Shown: positions 8,956 to 18,536 of the stretch, piece after piece
How positions within the stretch are numbered: position 1 is the stretch's first letter
Layout of the letters: every line of letters starts with the position of its first letter
Origin: Paenibacillus sp. FJAT-29882
GTDB taxonomy: Bacteria > Bacillota > Bacilli > Bacillales > DSM-1321
Assembly (NCBI RefSeq): GCF_001510645.1
Contig: NZ_LMVB01000001.1
Span: 2,180,981-2,244,980, forward strand
Reading direction: 5' to 3'
DNA: 64,000 nt
Program-made: the position numbers and the translations under genes
The notes under the pieces: generated by a model
The model's input: the letters and a program-made list of their open reading frames with translations, nothing else
Database searches by the model: none
Told to the model about the DNA's origin: nothing

Positions 8956-10002
8956 TTATTTCACCCCCTTTTTATTAATTCGGTTTAAGATCCAGCGAAT
9001 GAAATAGCTAGATGCAACAAAGAAGATGATCAGAGCAATGACGATGTCTACGATCTCGTTGGGAATCGGCGTTTCAACTGGTATATTCAGAGCCCCAGCC
9101 TTTAAACCACCGAATAGGAATGCCGCTAGTACAACTCCTATTGCTGTATTACCACCTAGAAGGGCAACTGCAATTCCATCAAAACCAATTCCGGTAAATC
9201 CGCCTTTTATCGAAGCGTAACCAAATGTACCAAGCCCTTCCATCGCACCAGCAAATCCAGCAAATGCTCCTGAAATAACCATTGACATGATAATGTTCCG
9301 GTTTACATTCATTCCAGCGTATTCAGATGCATGTTGGTTAAATCCAACTGCTTTCAGTTCAAATCCAGTTGTCGTTTTCTCAAGAATAAACCACATAATG
9401 ATGGCACAGATCATTGCAACAATGATTCCCCAGTGGAGGCGTGAACCATCCGTTAATCCAGATAAAAATGGTGATCTTAGTGTTGCAGTTTCAAAGATAT
9501 TATTGGTCTTGTCTAATTTATCAGTTAGCACATAGGAAATAATATAATTAGTGACATGAAGAGCCGTGTAATTAAGCATAATCGATACAATTACTTCATG
9601 TACTCTAAATTTGGCTTTTAATAACCCAGGTATGAATGCCCACAAAGCTCCTGCTAATCCACCAACAAGAATAGCAAGCGGCAAATGAATCAACATTGGC
9701 AGTTCAAAAGTTATTCCCACCCAAACAGCTGCCAACCAACCGACAAGAAGCTGACCTTCGACACCAATATTGAAAAGACCTGTTCTAAAAGCAAATGCTA
9801 CAGCTAAACCAGCAAGAATGTATGGTGTAACTGTTCGGATCGCTTCTCCGAGAAAATATGAATCACCAAAAACCCCAAAAAATAATGCGATATATGCGTC
9901 AACTGGATTATAACCACTGACAAGCATAATAATAGCTCCTGCTAATAAGCCGAGTACAACCGATAAAATGGGTATAAACAAACCGGACATTTTTTTAACC
10001 AC
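8956..10002 (-). CDS. nupP: Nucleoside ABC transporter permease (NupP-type)
   Basis: 348-residue membrane permease, same family as its neighbour, with the block AFRTGLFNIGVEGQLLVGW near residue 75 and FELKAVGFNQHASEYAGMN near residue 215. Start set at GTG 10002 (AGGTGG eight bases upstream), giving MVKKMSGLF like B. subtilis NupP; a GTG four codons earlier (10014) is the alternative. It overlaps the end of the ATPase gene by 8 bp and abuts the next permease, so translation is probably coupled. Confidence 0.88.
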   Translation of the reverse strand: MVKKMSGLFIPILSVVLGLLAGAIIMLVSGYNPVDAYIALFFGVFGDSYFLGEAIRTVTPYILAGLAVAFAFRTGLFNIGVEGQLLVGWLAAVWVGITFELPMLIHLPLAILVGGLAGALWAFIPGLLKAKFRVHEVIVSIMLNYTALHVTNYIISYVLTDKLDKTNNIFETATLRSPFLSGLTDGSRLHWGIIVAMICAIIMWFILEKTTTGFELKAVGFNQHASEYAGMNVNRNIIMSMVISGAFAGFAGAMEGLGTFGYASIKGGFTGIGFDGIAVALLGGNTAIGVVLAAFLFGGLKAGALNIPVETPIPNEIVDIVIALIIFFVASSYFIRWILNRINKKGVK

Positions 10003-11530
10003 GAGATTTTCCACCTACTTCCATACGCTTGCTTCCAGCCATCATCAATCCTAGTTCTTGTTCAGTTGTTTCTCTTGGATTGACGATAGCAACAATTTCC
10101 CCTTCATAAATAACCGCCACCCGATCACTAACATTCAAGATTTCGTCAAGTTCAAATGAAATAAGTAAAACTGCTTTCCCATTATCACGTTGTTCGATCA
10201 AACGTTTGTGAATGAACTCAATCGCACCAACATCAAGGCCACGTGTCGGTTGTGCTGCAATCAATAGATCAGGATTACGGTTTACCTCACGACCTATGAT
10301 CGCTTTTTGCTGATTACCTCCTGATAGTGCACGAGCAGGCGTATATTCGCTTGGTGTTCTAACATCGTATTCCGCGATAATGTTTCTAGCTTGATCAAAA
10401 ATCTTCGAATAATTTAAGACGCCAGATTTAGAAAGCGGCTTTTGATAATACGTTTGTAAGACGATATTTTCACCAATGCTATAATCCAAGACTAAACCAT
10501 GTTTATGACGATCCTCTGGAATATGTCCTACACCAGATTCACTGATTTTTCTCGGTTTTAGATTTTGTATTTCTTTCCCATTGATTTTAATAGAACCACT
10601 AATTGTTTTTCTTAATCCAGTAATTGCTTCTACGAGTTCTGTTTGACCATTTCCGTCAATACCCGCTATTCCGACTATTTCACCAGCTCTGACTGAAAGA
10701 CTTAATTGATTAACAGCTTGGATTCCACGAGCGTCCTTGACGCTAATACCATTAATATCTAAAACAACATCTGCTGGAGCTGCTTCTTTTTTCTCCGTTT
10801 TAAATACAACATCACGTCCAACCATAAGGCTTGCCAAAGAATTCGGGTCTGATTCACTTACATTTACTGTACCAATCCCTACACCTTTACGCATGACGGT
10901 AACACGATCACATACTTCCATAATTTCTTTCAATTTATGAGTGATCAAAATAATCGATTTCCCCTCATTAACAAGAGATTTCATGATTATCATTAATTCT
11001 TTGATTTCTTGTGGTGTCAGTACCGCTGTGGGCTCATCAAAAATCAAAATTTCCGCACCGCGATATAATGTTTTTAAGATTTCGACACGTTGCTGCATTC
11101 CAACTGAAATATCTTTAATTTTTGCATCAGGATCGACACTAAGATGATATCTCTCAGAAAGCTCTCTTACCTTTTTACTGGCATCCTTTAAATTGATTTT
11201 CCCAGCTTTTGAAGGTTCTTTACCAAGGATAATATTTTCCGTGACAGTGAAAGGATCTACAAGCATGAAATGTTGGTGTACCATCCCGATTCCTAAATCA
11301 TTAGCAATATTAGGATTTGTAATTTTGACCGGTTCGCCATTTACACGAATTTCTCCTTTTTCTGGCTGGTAAAGACCGAAAAGAACGTTCATTAACGTCG
11401 TTTTCCCTGCTCCATTTTCCCCAAGCAAAGCATGTATTTCTCCCTTTTTTACTTGTAGTGTTACATTATCATTTGCAACTATGCCCGGGAACTCTTTACG
11501 AATATTGAGCATCTCAATTACATATTCCAC
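9995..11530 (-). CDS. nupO: Nucleoside ABC transporter, fused ATPase (NupO-type)
   Basis: 511 residues carrying two ABC domains. First: Walker A GENGAGKTT (38-46), signature SVGMQQR, Walker B ILIFDEPTAVL. Second (from about 257): degenerate Walker A GIDGNGQTE, signature LSGGNQQK, and the degenerate Walker B LLIAAQPTRGLDVG; this asymmetry is normal for the RbsA/MglA/NupO group. Start GTG 11530 follows AGGAG by 8 nt. It powers the two permeases downstream and is separated from the binding-protein gene by a strong hairpin. Confidence 0.93.
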   Translation of the reverse strand: MEYVIEMLNIRKEFPGIVANDNVTLQVKKGEIHALLGENGAGKTTLMNVLFGLYQPEKGEIRVNGEPVKITNPNIANDLGIGMVHQHFMLVDPFTVTENIILGKEPSKAGKINLKDASKKVRELSERYHLSVDPDAKIKDISVGMQQRVEILKTLYRGAEILIFDEPTAVLTPQEIKELMIIMKSLVNEGKSIILITHKLKEIMEVCDRVTVMRKGVGIGTVNVSESDPNSLASLMVGRDVVFKTEKKEAAPADVVLDINGISVKDARGIQAVNQLSLSVRAGEIVGIAGIDGNGQTELVEAITGLRKTISGSIKINGKEIQNLKPRKISESGVGHIPEDRHKHGLVLDYSIGENIVLQTYYQKPLSKSGVLNYSKIFDQARNIIAEYDVRTPSEYTPARALSGGNQQKAIIGREVNRNPDLLIAAQPTRGLDVGAIEFIHKRLIEQRDNGKAVLLISFELDEILNVSDRVAVIYEGEIVAIVNPRETTEQELGLMMAGSKRMEVGGKSRG

Positions 11531-11916
11531 ACCATCAACTCCTATAATTAAGTGAATCTTTCAGCTGAACCTTTGGCTCTCGGTTATCGGAAACATTATT
11601 TTTCTAAACAAACGAGAATTTCATCAAAAAAACGAGGCGATTACACTTATCGTGTGTTCGCTCACTAACGGATTGTGAGTAACAGAACTATTTCCAGCGT
11701 GATTATTTAAATACACAAATGATTGATTGGATGAGTCAGGTATTCATAATAATTTCCCCGCAGTCCATGTTATGAAATAAAAGTGATTTTTTTATTAAAG
11801 AGGTAGATAAACACCATGCTTCTACTATCTTTACATTAGAAAAAATCAAATGAAAAACTATGAATGATCATAGCTTTTCCTTCACCTTTTTCAAAATACA
11901 TCCATTTAAATCGCCA
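11531..11916. other. Gap between binding-protein terminator and nupO
   Basis: 386 bp without a recognisable gene, AT-rich. No purine-riboswitch core or clear promoter was found. It may hold a second promoter or only a spaced leader for the ATPase gene. Confidence 0.5.
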
Positions 11917-11965
11917 TAAAAAGAAGGAATAAAAGGCTAAGTGCTTGCCCCTTTTATTCCTTCTT
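11917..11965 (-). terminator. Strong hairpin after the BMP lipoprotein gene
   Basis: Minus-strand arms AAGAAGGAATAAAAGG and CTTTTATTCCTTCTT pair around a GC-rich loop region and are followed by TTTTTATGG. Position inside the transporter operon suggests partial termination, giving more binding protein than membrane components. Confidence 0.85.
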
Positions 11966-11979
11966 CCTTTAGTTCAAAA

Positions 11980-13068
11980 TTAGAATCCCATATCCTCGTA
12001 TTCTGCCTTAGTCTTAGGAACTTCAATTTCACCAGCTTTGATTTTAGTAATATATTCATCAACAGCTTTTAAAGCTTCTTCAGAAACATGGTCTGTATGC
12101 TCAGAAATTGCAATAGCGTTTTCTTCAAGACCATATTCAACTATTTCTCCGCCTGGGAATTCACCATTCATCGCTTTTTTAGATAAATCTTGAACTGCTA
12201 CGTCAACACGTTTAACCATTGAAGTTAAAGTTACGTTTTCTTGTTTACCATTAACTTCTACAGCGCCTTCTTCATACTGGTCACGGTCAACACCGATTAC
12301 ATAAATTTCTTTGCTAGGGTCTTGTTTCTTTAAATCTGTAGCAGCTTTAAATACCCCATTACCAGTAGCTCCTGCTGCATGATAAATGATATCTGCTCCA
12401 GAAGAATATAAAGTGTTCGCAATAGCTTGACCTTTGTCAGGAGCACCAAAGCTTCCTGCATATTGAATGATCACTTCAGCTTTAGGATTTGCTGTTTTTA
12501 CACCAGCAATAAATCCTGATTCGAATTTCTTAATCAATTCACTGTCCATTCCACCGACAAAACCAACTTTATTTGTTTTCGTTGTTTTTCCGGCAATTAC
12601 CCCTACAAGGAATGAACCAACCTGTTCTTTAAATGTGATACTTGCGACATTATCACCTTTGGAAACCGCATCAATAATAGCGTAATTCGTATCTTTGCGT
12701 TGTGCAGCCACTTCTTCAATCGAACTTTGAAGTAAGTAACCAACTCCGAATACCAAATTGTAGTTTTGACGGGCTAATTGAGTTAAGTTCGTATTATAAT
12801 CAGCGTCTGATTTAGATTGAAGATATGTGTACTCTTTTTTCTCAGTTAAATTATTTTCTTTACCGAATGCTTGAATGCCTTCCCATGAAGATTGGTTGAA
12901 GGATTTGTCATCAACACCGCCAGTATCCGTTACCATAGCAACCTTAAATTTGTCGCTTTCTTTTTTAGCTCCTTCATCCTTTTTACCATCATCTGAGCCA
13001 CATGCAGCCAAGATCGTTCCAGCAGCAAGGACAAGTGACATAACTAACCCCATTTTACGTTTTTTCAA
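11980..13068 (-). CDS. nupN: BMP-family nucleoside-binding lipoprotein (NupN-type)
   Basis: 362 residues. Lipoprotein signal peptide with lipobox LAAC and lipidated Cys 23, then an acidic/lysine-rich linker and the BMP (basic membrane protein) periplasmic-binding fold beginning [22 protein letters not shown]... with the family motifs DDKSFNQ and FVGG. Such proteins deliver purine nucleosides to ABC transporters. TTG start at 13068, eight bases after AGGAGGT. First gene of the transporter operon, downstream of the regulator ymfC. Confidence 0.92.
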   Translation of the reverse strand: MKKRKMGLVMSLVLAAGTILAACGSDDGKKDEGAKKESDKFKVAMVTDTGGVDDKSFNQSSWEGIQAFGKENNLTEKKEYTYLQSKSDADYNTNLTQLARQNYNLVFGVGYLLQSSIEEVAAQRKDTNYAIIDAVSKGDNVASITFKEQVGSFLVGVIAGKTTKTNKVGFVGGMDSELIKKFESGFIAGVKTANPKAEVIIQYAGSFGAPDKGQAIANTLYSSGADIIYHAAGATGNGVFKAATDLKKQDPSKEIYVIGVDRDQYEEGAVEVNGKQENVTLTSMVKRVDVAVQDLSKKAMNGEFPGGEIVEYGLEENAIAISEHTDHVSEEALKAVDEYITKIKAGEIEVPKTKAEYEDMGF

Positions 13069-13153
13069 GGTATGTACCTCCTAAGTTTGATTGATGCTTA
13101 GTAGAATTGCACGCAATGACCGATCGTCTACGTTTCCATCGCTTGCAAAAAAA

Positions 13154-13879
13154 TTAGATTCGTTTACGAAGCACATGAAAGCTAAACACATCCGCTTTAA
13201 AATAATTGACCGAATATAGGATTGGTTCGTCCCTATCATCGAAGTGCATTTGCTTTAAAACAAGTAACGCAGCTTCCGGTTCACATTCTAAAATCGGAGA
13301 AACCTTCTCATGATACCCAATCGGCTCAATTTGAGCGATCGCATGAGTAATCATACGGCTGGATTCTCTTTCAAGAATATGAAAAATCGATTCTTCACTG
13401 TAATCGAAGTTCCCTTTAAGAATACTTGCCGGGATCTTATCAATACAATAAACGACTGGCTTCCCATTCGCAGTTCTTACTCTTTCAATCACTACAATTT
13501 CCTCGTCTATTGCACAAGAAAAGCGGCGGATGTCGTCGTCAGTCGGTTCCAGGGTTGTCGAGCTCAAGAAAATAGTTCCCGGTTTCATCCCTGCTTGCTT
13601 AATCATATTCGTGACACTATTAAGCTGCTCGATTCCTGAGCTAAACACCGGTTTGGCATGCACAAATGTCCCGACCCCATGCCTTCTGATTATTACGTTT
13701 TCTTCTTCAAGAATTCGTAACGCTTCACGTAGAGTAGCTCTACTTACGCCGAGTTTCTTCGCAAGGTCAAATTCTGAAGGTAATTTCTCTTTCTCTTTAT
13801 ATGTACCCTCTTCAATATCCTGCTTGAGGTGATCGATTACTTGTAAGTATAAATGTCGATGATCAGACTTAATAGACAT
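13154..13879 (-). CDS. ymfC: YmfC, GntR/HutC-type transcriptional regulator
   Basis: 241 residues: winged helix (about 8-75, [29 protein letters not shown]) plus a UTRA ligand-binding domain (about 95-235). Proteins of this subfamily are released from DNA by a small effector. It stands 85 bp upstream of the nucleoside transporter genes in the same direction, so nucleoside-responsive control of that operon is a reasonable guess, not shown. A palindrome upstream could be its operator. Confidence 0.9.
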   Translation of the reverse strand: MSIKSDHRHLYLQVIDHLKQDIEEGTYKEKEKLPSEFDLAKKLGVSRATLREALRILEEENVIIRRHGVGTFVHAKPVFSSGIEQLNSVTNMIKQAGMKPGTIFLSSTTLEPTDDDIRRFSCAIDEEIVVIERVRTANGKPVVYCIDKIPASILKGNFDYSEESIFHILERESSRMITHAIAQIEPIGYHEKVSPILECEPEAALLVLKQMHFDDRDEPILYSVNYFKADVFSFHVLRKRI

Positions 13880-14289
13880 GCAGGTTCCTCCAACTTATTT
13901 TCTTCAGACTTCAGACCTCTGAGGTATAATCATTCCTACTAATCCAAAATACTATACCATTTTTCCCATTATAAATAAATAGAGATTTGCAATTTGTCGA
14001 AAAATAACGAATATGGTCTTACCAATTTTTCAGAAACGGTACAGACTACAAAGCTGGATAATTACCCCATATGTATTATTATTCATTTTTTGTCTAGGAA
14101 ATTCGTATTATACGCATTATTTTCTTATATATCAAAAGGGGATTAGGTCATAATATTACTTAGATTTTTTAGTATATAACCCTATTATAGAAATTTCCTC
14201 CCACTATTTCTATTTATTATTTTGTTCGGCATACTAAACTTGAATTATGAGGTATAATAATAGAGATAAGACTTTGGAAGGATGATTAT
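13880..14289. other. Divergent intergenic region ymfC / 14290 gene
   Basis: 410 bp, very AT-rich, between two divergently transcribed genes; promoters for both should lie here. Seen: a TATAGT hexamer on the minus strand near 13955 and TATAAT at 14253-14258 on the plus strand, neither with a convincing -35 partner, plus the palindrome at 13915. Confidence 0.5.
13915..13925. promoter_or_regulatory. Candidate GntR-type operator upstream of ymfC
   Basis: Perfect 11-bp palindrome ACCTCTGAGGT (central base unpaired), 36 bp before the ymfC start, inside the presumed leader. GntR/HutC regulators bind short palindromes of this sort; autoregulation is inferred only from position. Confidence 0.3.
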
Positions 14290-14583
14290 ATGGTAATGAT
14301 TACGGAGTATAGTATTGAAAAACTGAAAGATCCATTTGGGATTTTAACGGGGGAACGGTATGAAGTATTACTTGATATTACAGTTCCTGAAGATGATGAA
14401 CTATTTACGGAAGCAGGAATTTACATTCGTGTATTATATAAAGTAGAAGATAATCAATCAGCGATCATTAAATATGATCTACTTGAAAGAGGTACAGATA
14501 AACCGCTAGACTTCGAATTGGAAGATGAAGAGATTGAGGCTGTTCGAGCCTTTTGTACGGAACACTTACCTGAAGTATTATAA
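14290..14583 (+). CDS. Small conserved acidic protein, DUF6509-like
   Basis: 97 residues, the only plus-strand gene supported in the window. It begins with EYSIEKLKDPFGILTGERYE and ends in an acidic helix; no signal peptide or membrane segment. I recall similar short Bacillus proteins (DUF6509, sometimes mislabelled pullulanase), so family placement is tentative and function unknown. Start at ATG 14290 follows GGAAGGAT; ATG 14296 is an alternative. A palindromic repeat with a T-run ends the transcript. Confidence 0.75.
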   Translation: MVMITEYSIEKLKDPFGILTGERYEVLLDITVPEDDELFTEAGIYIRVLYKVEDNQSAIIKYDLLERGTDKPLDFELEDEEIEAVRAFCTEHLPEVL

Positions 14584-14590
14584 TCTATAA

Positions 14591-14706
14591 GGGCTGTCTC
14601 AAAAAAGAAGCCGGCCTCGTACGCTATATACAGTATAGGTGTTACATCCACATTTTCACTGTATTTAATTTCGAGGCTGTTTCTTCGTTTTTGAGACAGC
14701 TTTTTA
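14591..14706. repeat. Palindromic repeat family B, copy 1 (acts as terminator)
   Basis: Arms GCTGTCTCAAAAA and TTTTTGAGACAGC enclose inner arms GGCCTCG / CGAGGC and ACAGT / ACTGT. Followed on the plus strand by TTTTT, so it can terminate the 14290 gene. A diverged copy is at 26059. Confidence 0.85.
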
Positions 14707-14733
14707 AGTGGTTATTAATTAACTTGAAAGTGA

Positions 14734-14759
14734 CACTAGATTTTCAGGGAAAATCTAGT
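14734..14759. terminator. Hairpin downstream of spoIIIE
   Basis: Perfect 11-bp arms ACTAGATTTTC / GAAAATCTAGT with a three-base loop, 65 bp after the spoIIIE stop. No long T-run follows on either strand, so the terminator role is tentative. Confidence 0.45.
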
Positions 14760-14823
14760 TATTGAAGTTTAACTACCCCACCTTAGTTGCTTTACTTCCT
14801 TCAATTTAATACCATATCGCACC

Positions 14824-17172
14824 TTATGACAAATGTGCTTCGTTAGAAGGGTCTTTTGCGATTAAGACGATTCTCGGCTTACTACCTTCATATGGACCAA
14901 CGATCCCTCTCGCTTCCATCTCATCGATCAATCGAGCAGCTCGAGTATAACCAATTCGGAAACGCCTTTGCAACATGGAAACAGATGCTGTCTGCATTTC
15001 AACAATAAGGGAAACGGCATCATCATATAGACTATCTTCCACTTCACCAGTTGTTTCTACGATCTCATCAGGGATCATTTCATCATTATACTGAGCTTTT
15101 TGCTGTGATATCACATAATTCACAACATCCTCAACCTCATGATCAGATAAAAAAGCTCCTTGAACACGAATTGGTTTAGACGCACCTACCGGTAGAAACA
15201 GCATATCACCTCTACCTAGGAGCTTTTCAGCGCCCCCCATATCAAGGATCGTTCTTGAATCCGTCATCGAGGAAACACTAAAGGCGATCCTAGACGGGAT
15301 ATTAGCTTTAATAATCCCTGTAATAACATCGACTGAAGGCCTTTGTGTTGCAATAATCAAATGAATTCCTGCTGCTCTTGCCATTTGTGCAAGTCTTGTA
15401 ATGGCATCTTCCACGTCAGAAGAAGCAACCATCATTAAGTCAGCTAGCTCATCGACAATGACGACAATATACGGTAATAACGGTTGTTTATCTTCTTCTT
15501 CCTCATTAAAGTTTTTGATATATTCATTATACCCCTCGATATTTCTAGTGCCTGAATGAGAGAACAACTCATAGCGTCGTTCCATTTCACTTACGACCTT
15601 TTTTAAAGCTTGTGAAGCTTTTTTAGGATCAGTAACTACCGGGGCAAGCAAATGAGGAATGCCGTTATATACGTTTAATTCAACCATTTTCGGATCAATC
15701 ATCATCATTTTTACTTCATGTGGCTTTGCTCTCATCAAAATGCTCGTAATGATTCCATTAATGCAAACAGATTTACCACTTCCCGTCGCGCCAGCAACTA
15801 GTAAATGCGGCATTTTATTCAGCTCAGCCTTCACTGCTTCGCCTGAAATATTCCGTCCTAGAGCAACTTGTAGTTTAGATTCTTGCTTGTCAAATTCCTT
15901 CGCTTCCAATACTTCACGTAAAGAAACCATAGCAATTTCAGAATTTGGAACTTCTATTCCAATCGCTGATTTTCCCGGGATAGGTGCTTCAATTCGAATA
16001 TCCTTAGCAGCTAGTGCAAGCGCCAGATCATCTGACAAAGATACGATTTTACTTACCTTCACGCCAACGTCGGGATGTATTTCATATTTGGTAACCGCGG
16101 GGCCCAGATGCACTTGGGTTACTTTGGCTTTTACTCCAAAACTTAAAAATGTCCGCTCAAGCTTTGCCGCATTTTCATGAATTAATTTATACTCTCCGCT
16201 TTGATCTGTCTTTTTAGGTTGATTCAATATTGAAAGTGCTGGAAGATTGTATTCTTTGTTCTCCACTTCAGTAAACGTCATAGGAGGGGCAATATCTCCT
16301 ACTTCTTCCAATATGCCCTCAAAATCTTCTGACTGCTTATCCATTTCAATGGATTCAATTGGTTTTGAATCATCCTTTTCACCGTATGCCGTCTCGGCAA
16401 AATTGGAGATTAAGCGATTAGATGGGGCAATGATTTCTATTTCCCCTTCCTCCAATGAAGGTTCTTTACTTTCTTCTTGTTTCTCTTTTTCTACTTCGAG
16501 CTCTATTTTTTGCTTTTTACGTTCCTTTTTTTCTTGTGTCCATGTCTTCATATCGTCAATAAAAGCAGACCACTGTTCCGACACGAAATTGGAAAAAGAA
16601 ATAAAAAACTTACCGAGCGTGTCCCCTAACGTTTTGCCAGTTAATAAAATGACTCCTATTATTATGAAGATAAAAGCAGCAATTTTAGAGCCTGCTGCAT
16701 CAAATAAAAAATAAGATGCTGCAAACAAGATCGCTCCAATCATTCCCCCTCCTAAATCATGGGTGCTTGTCTTCCCATTGACCTCCATCCAAAATAAGTC
16801 CCAAGTATTTCGGATTACGCTTGGCTTTTGAAACGGACCACCATCTGCCAATAGGGTAAATAATCTAACATGGCTGAGCATAAGAATACTCATCACAATT
16901 AAATAGAAGCCAACTAATTGCCGCTTTAGCAAAAATGGCACCGACCTCTTCACCATTAAAAATAATCCGATTGCAATTAGACCAAGTAAGAGCAGAATAT
17001 ACCATTCGCCCATAAAGAAACGAACCAAAAAGGTAATCGCCTTACCAACTGCACCAAGCTCAGCAATGGCGATTGCTGATAGGCCAAGAAGACTTAAGCC
17101 AATCAGTTCAAATTTCATTGTTTTTTTTAAATTCGCTGACCCTTTTGATTTTCTGCGTTTTTTCTTCGCCAT
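14824..17172 (-). CDS. spoIIIE: SpoIIIE, DNA translocase
   Basis: 782 residues. N-terminal membrane region with about four hydrophobic segments (residues 20-190), a charged linker, then the FtsK/SpoIIIE motor: Walker [10 protein letters not shown] near 457, Walker [14 protein letters not shown] near 574, and the C-terminal gamma winged helix (about 715-780) that reads DNA polarity sequences. It pumps the chromosome into the forespore and clears trapped DNA from septa. In B. subtilis spoIIIE occupies this site after tepA-ylzJ; the second translocase SftA is elsewhere. Confidence 0.96.
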   Translation of the reverse strand: MAKKKRRKSKGSANLKKTMKFELIGLSLLGLSAIAIAELGAVGKAITFLVRFFMGEWYILLLLGLIAIGLFLMVKRSVPFLLKRQLVGFYLIVMSILMLSHVRLFTLLADGGPFQKPSVIRNTWDLFWMEVNGKTSTHDLGGGMIGAILFAASYFLFDAAGSKIAAFIFIIIGVILLTGKTLGDTLGKFFISFSNFVSEQWSAFIDDMKTWTQEKKERKKQKIELEVEKEKQEESKEPSLEEGEIEIIAPSNRLISNFAETAYGEKDDSKPIESIEMDKQSEDFEGILEEVGDIAPPMTFTEVENKEYNLPALSILNQPKKTDQSGEYKLIHENAAKLERTFLSFGVKAKVTQVHLGPAVTKYEIHPDVGVKVSKIVSLSDDLALALAAKDIRIEAPIPGKSAIGIEVPNSEIAMVSLREVLEAKEFDKQESKLQVALGRNISGEAVKAELNKMPHLLVAGATGSGKSVCINGIITSILMRAKPHEVKMMMIDPKMVELNVYNGIPHLLAPVVTDPKKASQALKKVVSEMERRYELFSHSGTRNIEGYNEYIKNFNEEEEDKQPLLPYIVVIVDELADLMMVASSDVEDAITRLAQMARAAGIHLIIATQRPSVDVITGIIKANIPSRIAFSVSSMTDSRTILDMGGAEKLLGRGDMLFLPVGASKPIRVQGAFLSDHEVEDVVNYVISQQKAQYNDEMIPDEIVETTGEVEDSLYDDAVSLIVEMQTASVSMLQRRFRIGYTRAARLIDEMEARGIVGPYEGSKPRIVLIAKDPSNEAHLS

Positions 17173-17223
17173 TTTATCACCTTAATTTTCCCTGCATTTT
17201 ATGTACACGATTTTTTCAAGAAT

Positions 17224-17252
17224 GAATAAAGCAGCCAAGAGGCTGCTTATTC
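17224..17252 (-). terminator. Hairpin between ylzJ and spoIIIE
   Basis: Minus-strand arms GAATAAGCAGCC and GGCTGCTTTATTC pair around TCTT, 48 nt after the ylzJ stop. The following sequence is only moderately T-rich. Confidence 0.6.
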
Positions 17253-17299
17253 GTAAGTAGTTTTAGTATAGCATAAAATAGCTTTCATGGACGTTTTTT

Positions 17300-17527
17300 C
17301 TAGTTAAGAAAGCTTTGTTTAACAGATAGAATGCTACCTGGCTCAATCCCTTTTACTAAAAAATGAGCAGGGTCTGTGCTTACAATCCTTTCCACCCGAA
17401 ACGAATAATGATCAGATTGTTCACAAATTACTGGAATCCCGCCATAGTTAAGAAAATGAATATTTTCATGTGCCTCAGAATGCCCTGGGAAAATGTATTC
17501 CTCTGGTACAATCGTATACAACGTCAT
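17300..17527 (-). CDS. ylzJ: YlzJ-like small protein
   Basis: 75 residues starting [14 protein letters not shown], the YlzJ family; function unknown. Its ATG overlaps the tepA stop codon (ATGA), so it is translationally coupled to tepA, the same arrangement as in B. subtilis. Confidence 0.88.
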   Translation of the reverse strand: MTLYTIVPEEYIFPGHSEAHENIHFLNYGGIPVICEQSDHYSFRVERIVSTDPAHFLVKGIEPGSILSVKQSFLN

Positions 17528-18279
17528 TGCAGCCTGCCCTCCTCATTACCCTCTTGCTCTTGATTGGATTGATCAATTAATTCGTTTAATTTCCTCATCG
17601 CTTGACCAACTCCTCCTACTTCATCAATGACTCCATAATCGACAGCCTCTTGACCGACAACATTTGTTCCAATATCCCTAGTTAAATTTCCTTTTGCGAA
17701 CATAAGATCCTTGAATTGTTCTTCCGTAACTTTTGAGTGCTTAGTTACAAAGTTGATTACGCGATCTTGCATCTTATCTAAGTATTCAAATGTTTGCGGG
17801 ACCCCAATGACGAGACCTGTTAAACGAATTGGATGGATTGTCATCGTAGCGGTTTCAGCAATAAATGAATGATCACACGAAACAGCTATTGGTACACCAA
17901 TCGAATGACCACCACCAAGCACGATAGAAACACATGGCTTTGATAATGAACCAAGCATCTCGGCAATCGCCAAGCCAGCTTCTACATCTCCACCGACCGT
18001 GTTTAAAATAACAAGCAGCCCTTCGATATTCGGATTTTGTTCAATCGCAACGATTTGCGGAATCACATGCTCATATTTCGTTGTTTTATTTTGAGGTGGC
18101 AGCTGCATATGACCTTCGATTTGACCTACAATCGTTAAGCAATGTATTTTTGAATCTTTCGACATCTGTGGAACATTGGTTTGTCCAAGCTGTTGAATTT
18201 TTTCTATAAGTGTCGAGCCTTTCTCTTCTTGTCGTCCTTCATCAGGATTTTCCATTTTTCCTCGATCCAATCTACCCAT
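17524..18279 (-). CDS. tepA: TepA, ClpP-like protease
   Basis: About 251 residues, ClpP/crotonase fold. The nucleophile is likely Ser 126 in [11 protein letters not shown] with the downstream histidine in MTIHP (about 149); [16 protein letters not shown] is the oxyanion-side block. TepA localises to the membrane and is linked to germination (removal of spore small acid-soluble proteins) and protein export. The exact start is unsure: ATG 18279 sits on the GGGG site, while TTG 18270 has GGGG nine bases upstream and ATG 18255 has GAGG four bases upstream. Confidence 0.92.
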   Translation of the reverse strand: MGRLDRGKMENPDEGRQEEKGSTLIEKIQQLGQTNVPQMSKDSKIHCLTIVGQIEGHMQLPPQNKTTKYEHVIPQIVAIEQNPNIEGLLVILNTVGGDVEAGLAIAEMLGSLSKPCVSIVLGGGHSIGVPIAVSCDHSFIAETATMTIHPIRLTGLVIGVPQTFEYLDKMQDRVINFVTKHSKVTEEQFKDLMFAKGNLTRDIGTNVVGQEAVDYGVIDEVGGVGQAMRKLNELIDQSNQEQEGNEEGRLQ

Positions 18280-18412
18280 CCCCTTTCAGATTATGAATAG
18301 AGTTAGTATGAACTAAGCTGGTAAGGTTCATTCTTTACAGAGAAATATCAATGGAAAAATAATAATCCCATTGCATTTAACTTGAAGAACCAAAGAATTA
18401 TACCCAAATAAA

Positions 18413-18447
18413 AAAAGTTGATTACCTACTATATGTAGATAATCAAC
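18413..18447 (-). terminator. Terminator of the accessory ABC cassette
   Basis: Minus-strand arms GTTGATTATCTAC and GTAGGTAATCAAC pair around ATATA and are followed by seven T. About 90 bp after the last cassette gene. Confidence 0.85.
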
Positions 18448-18536
18448 CTCTTTTATTAACCGTCTGTTGATAATAGTTCTTGTTAAGAATTCAAAGTGAA
18501 CATAGTGGCCACATTTTGTTAAATGCGGATTATTAT

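Noticed and set aside
9995-11530. Degenerate second ATP site in NupO as a possible mutation
   Set aside because: Loss of the lysine in the second Walker A is the norm in RbsA/NupO-type fused ATPases.
11531-13153. Purine riboswitch controlling the nucleoside transporter genes
   Set aside because: Neither the 85-bp leader of the lipoprotein gene nor the 386-bp gap before nupO contains the TATA...GTTTCTACC-type core.
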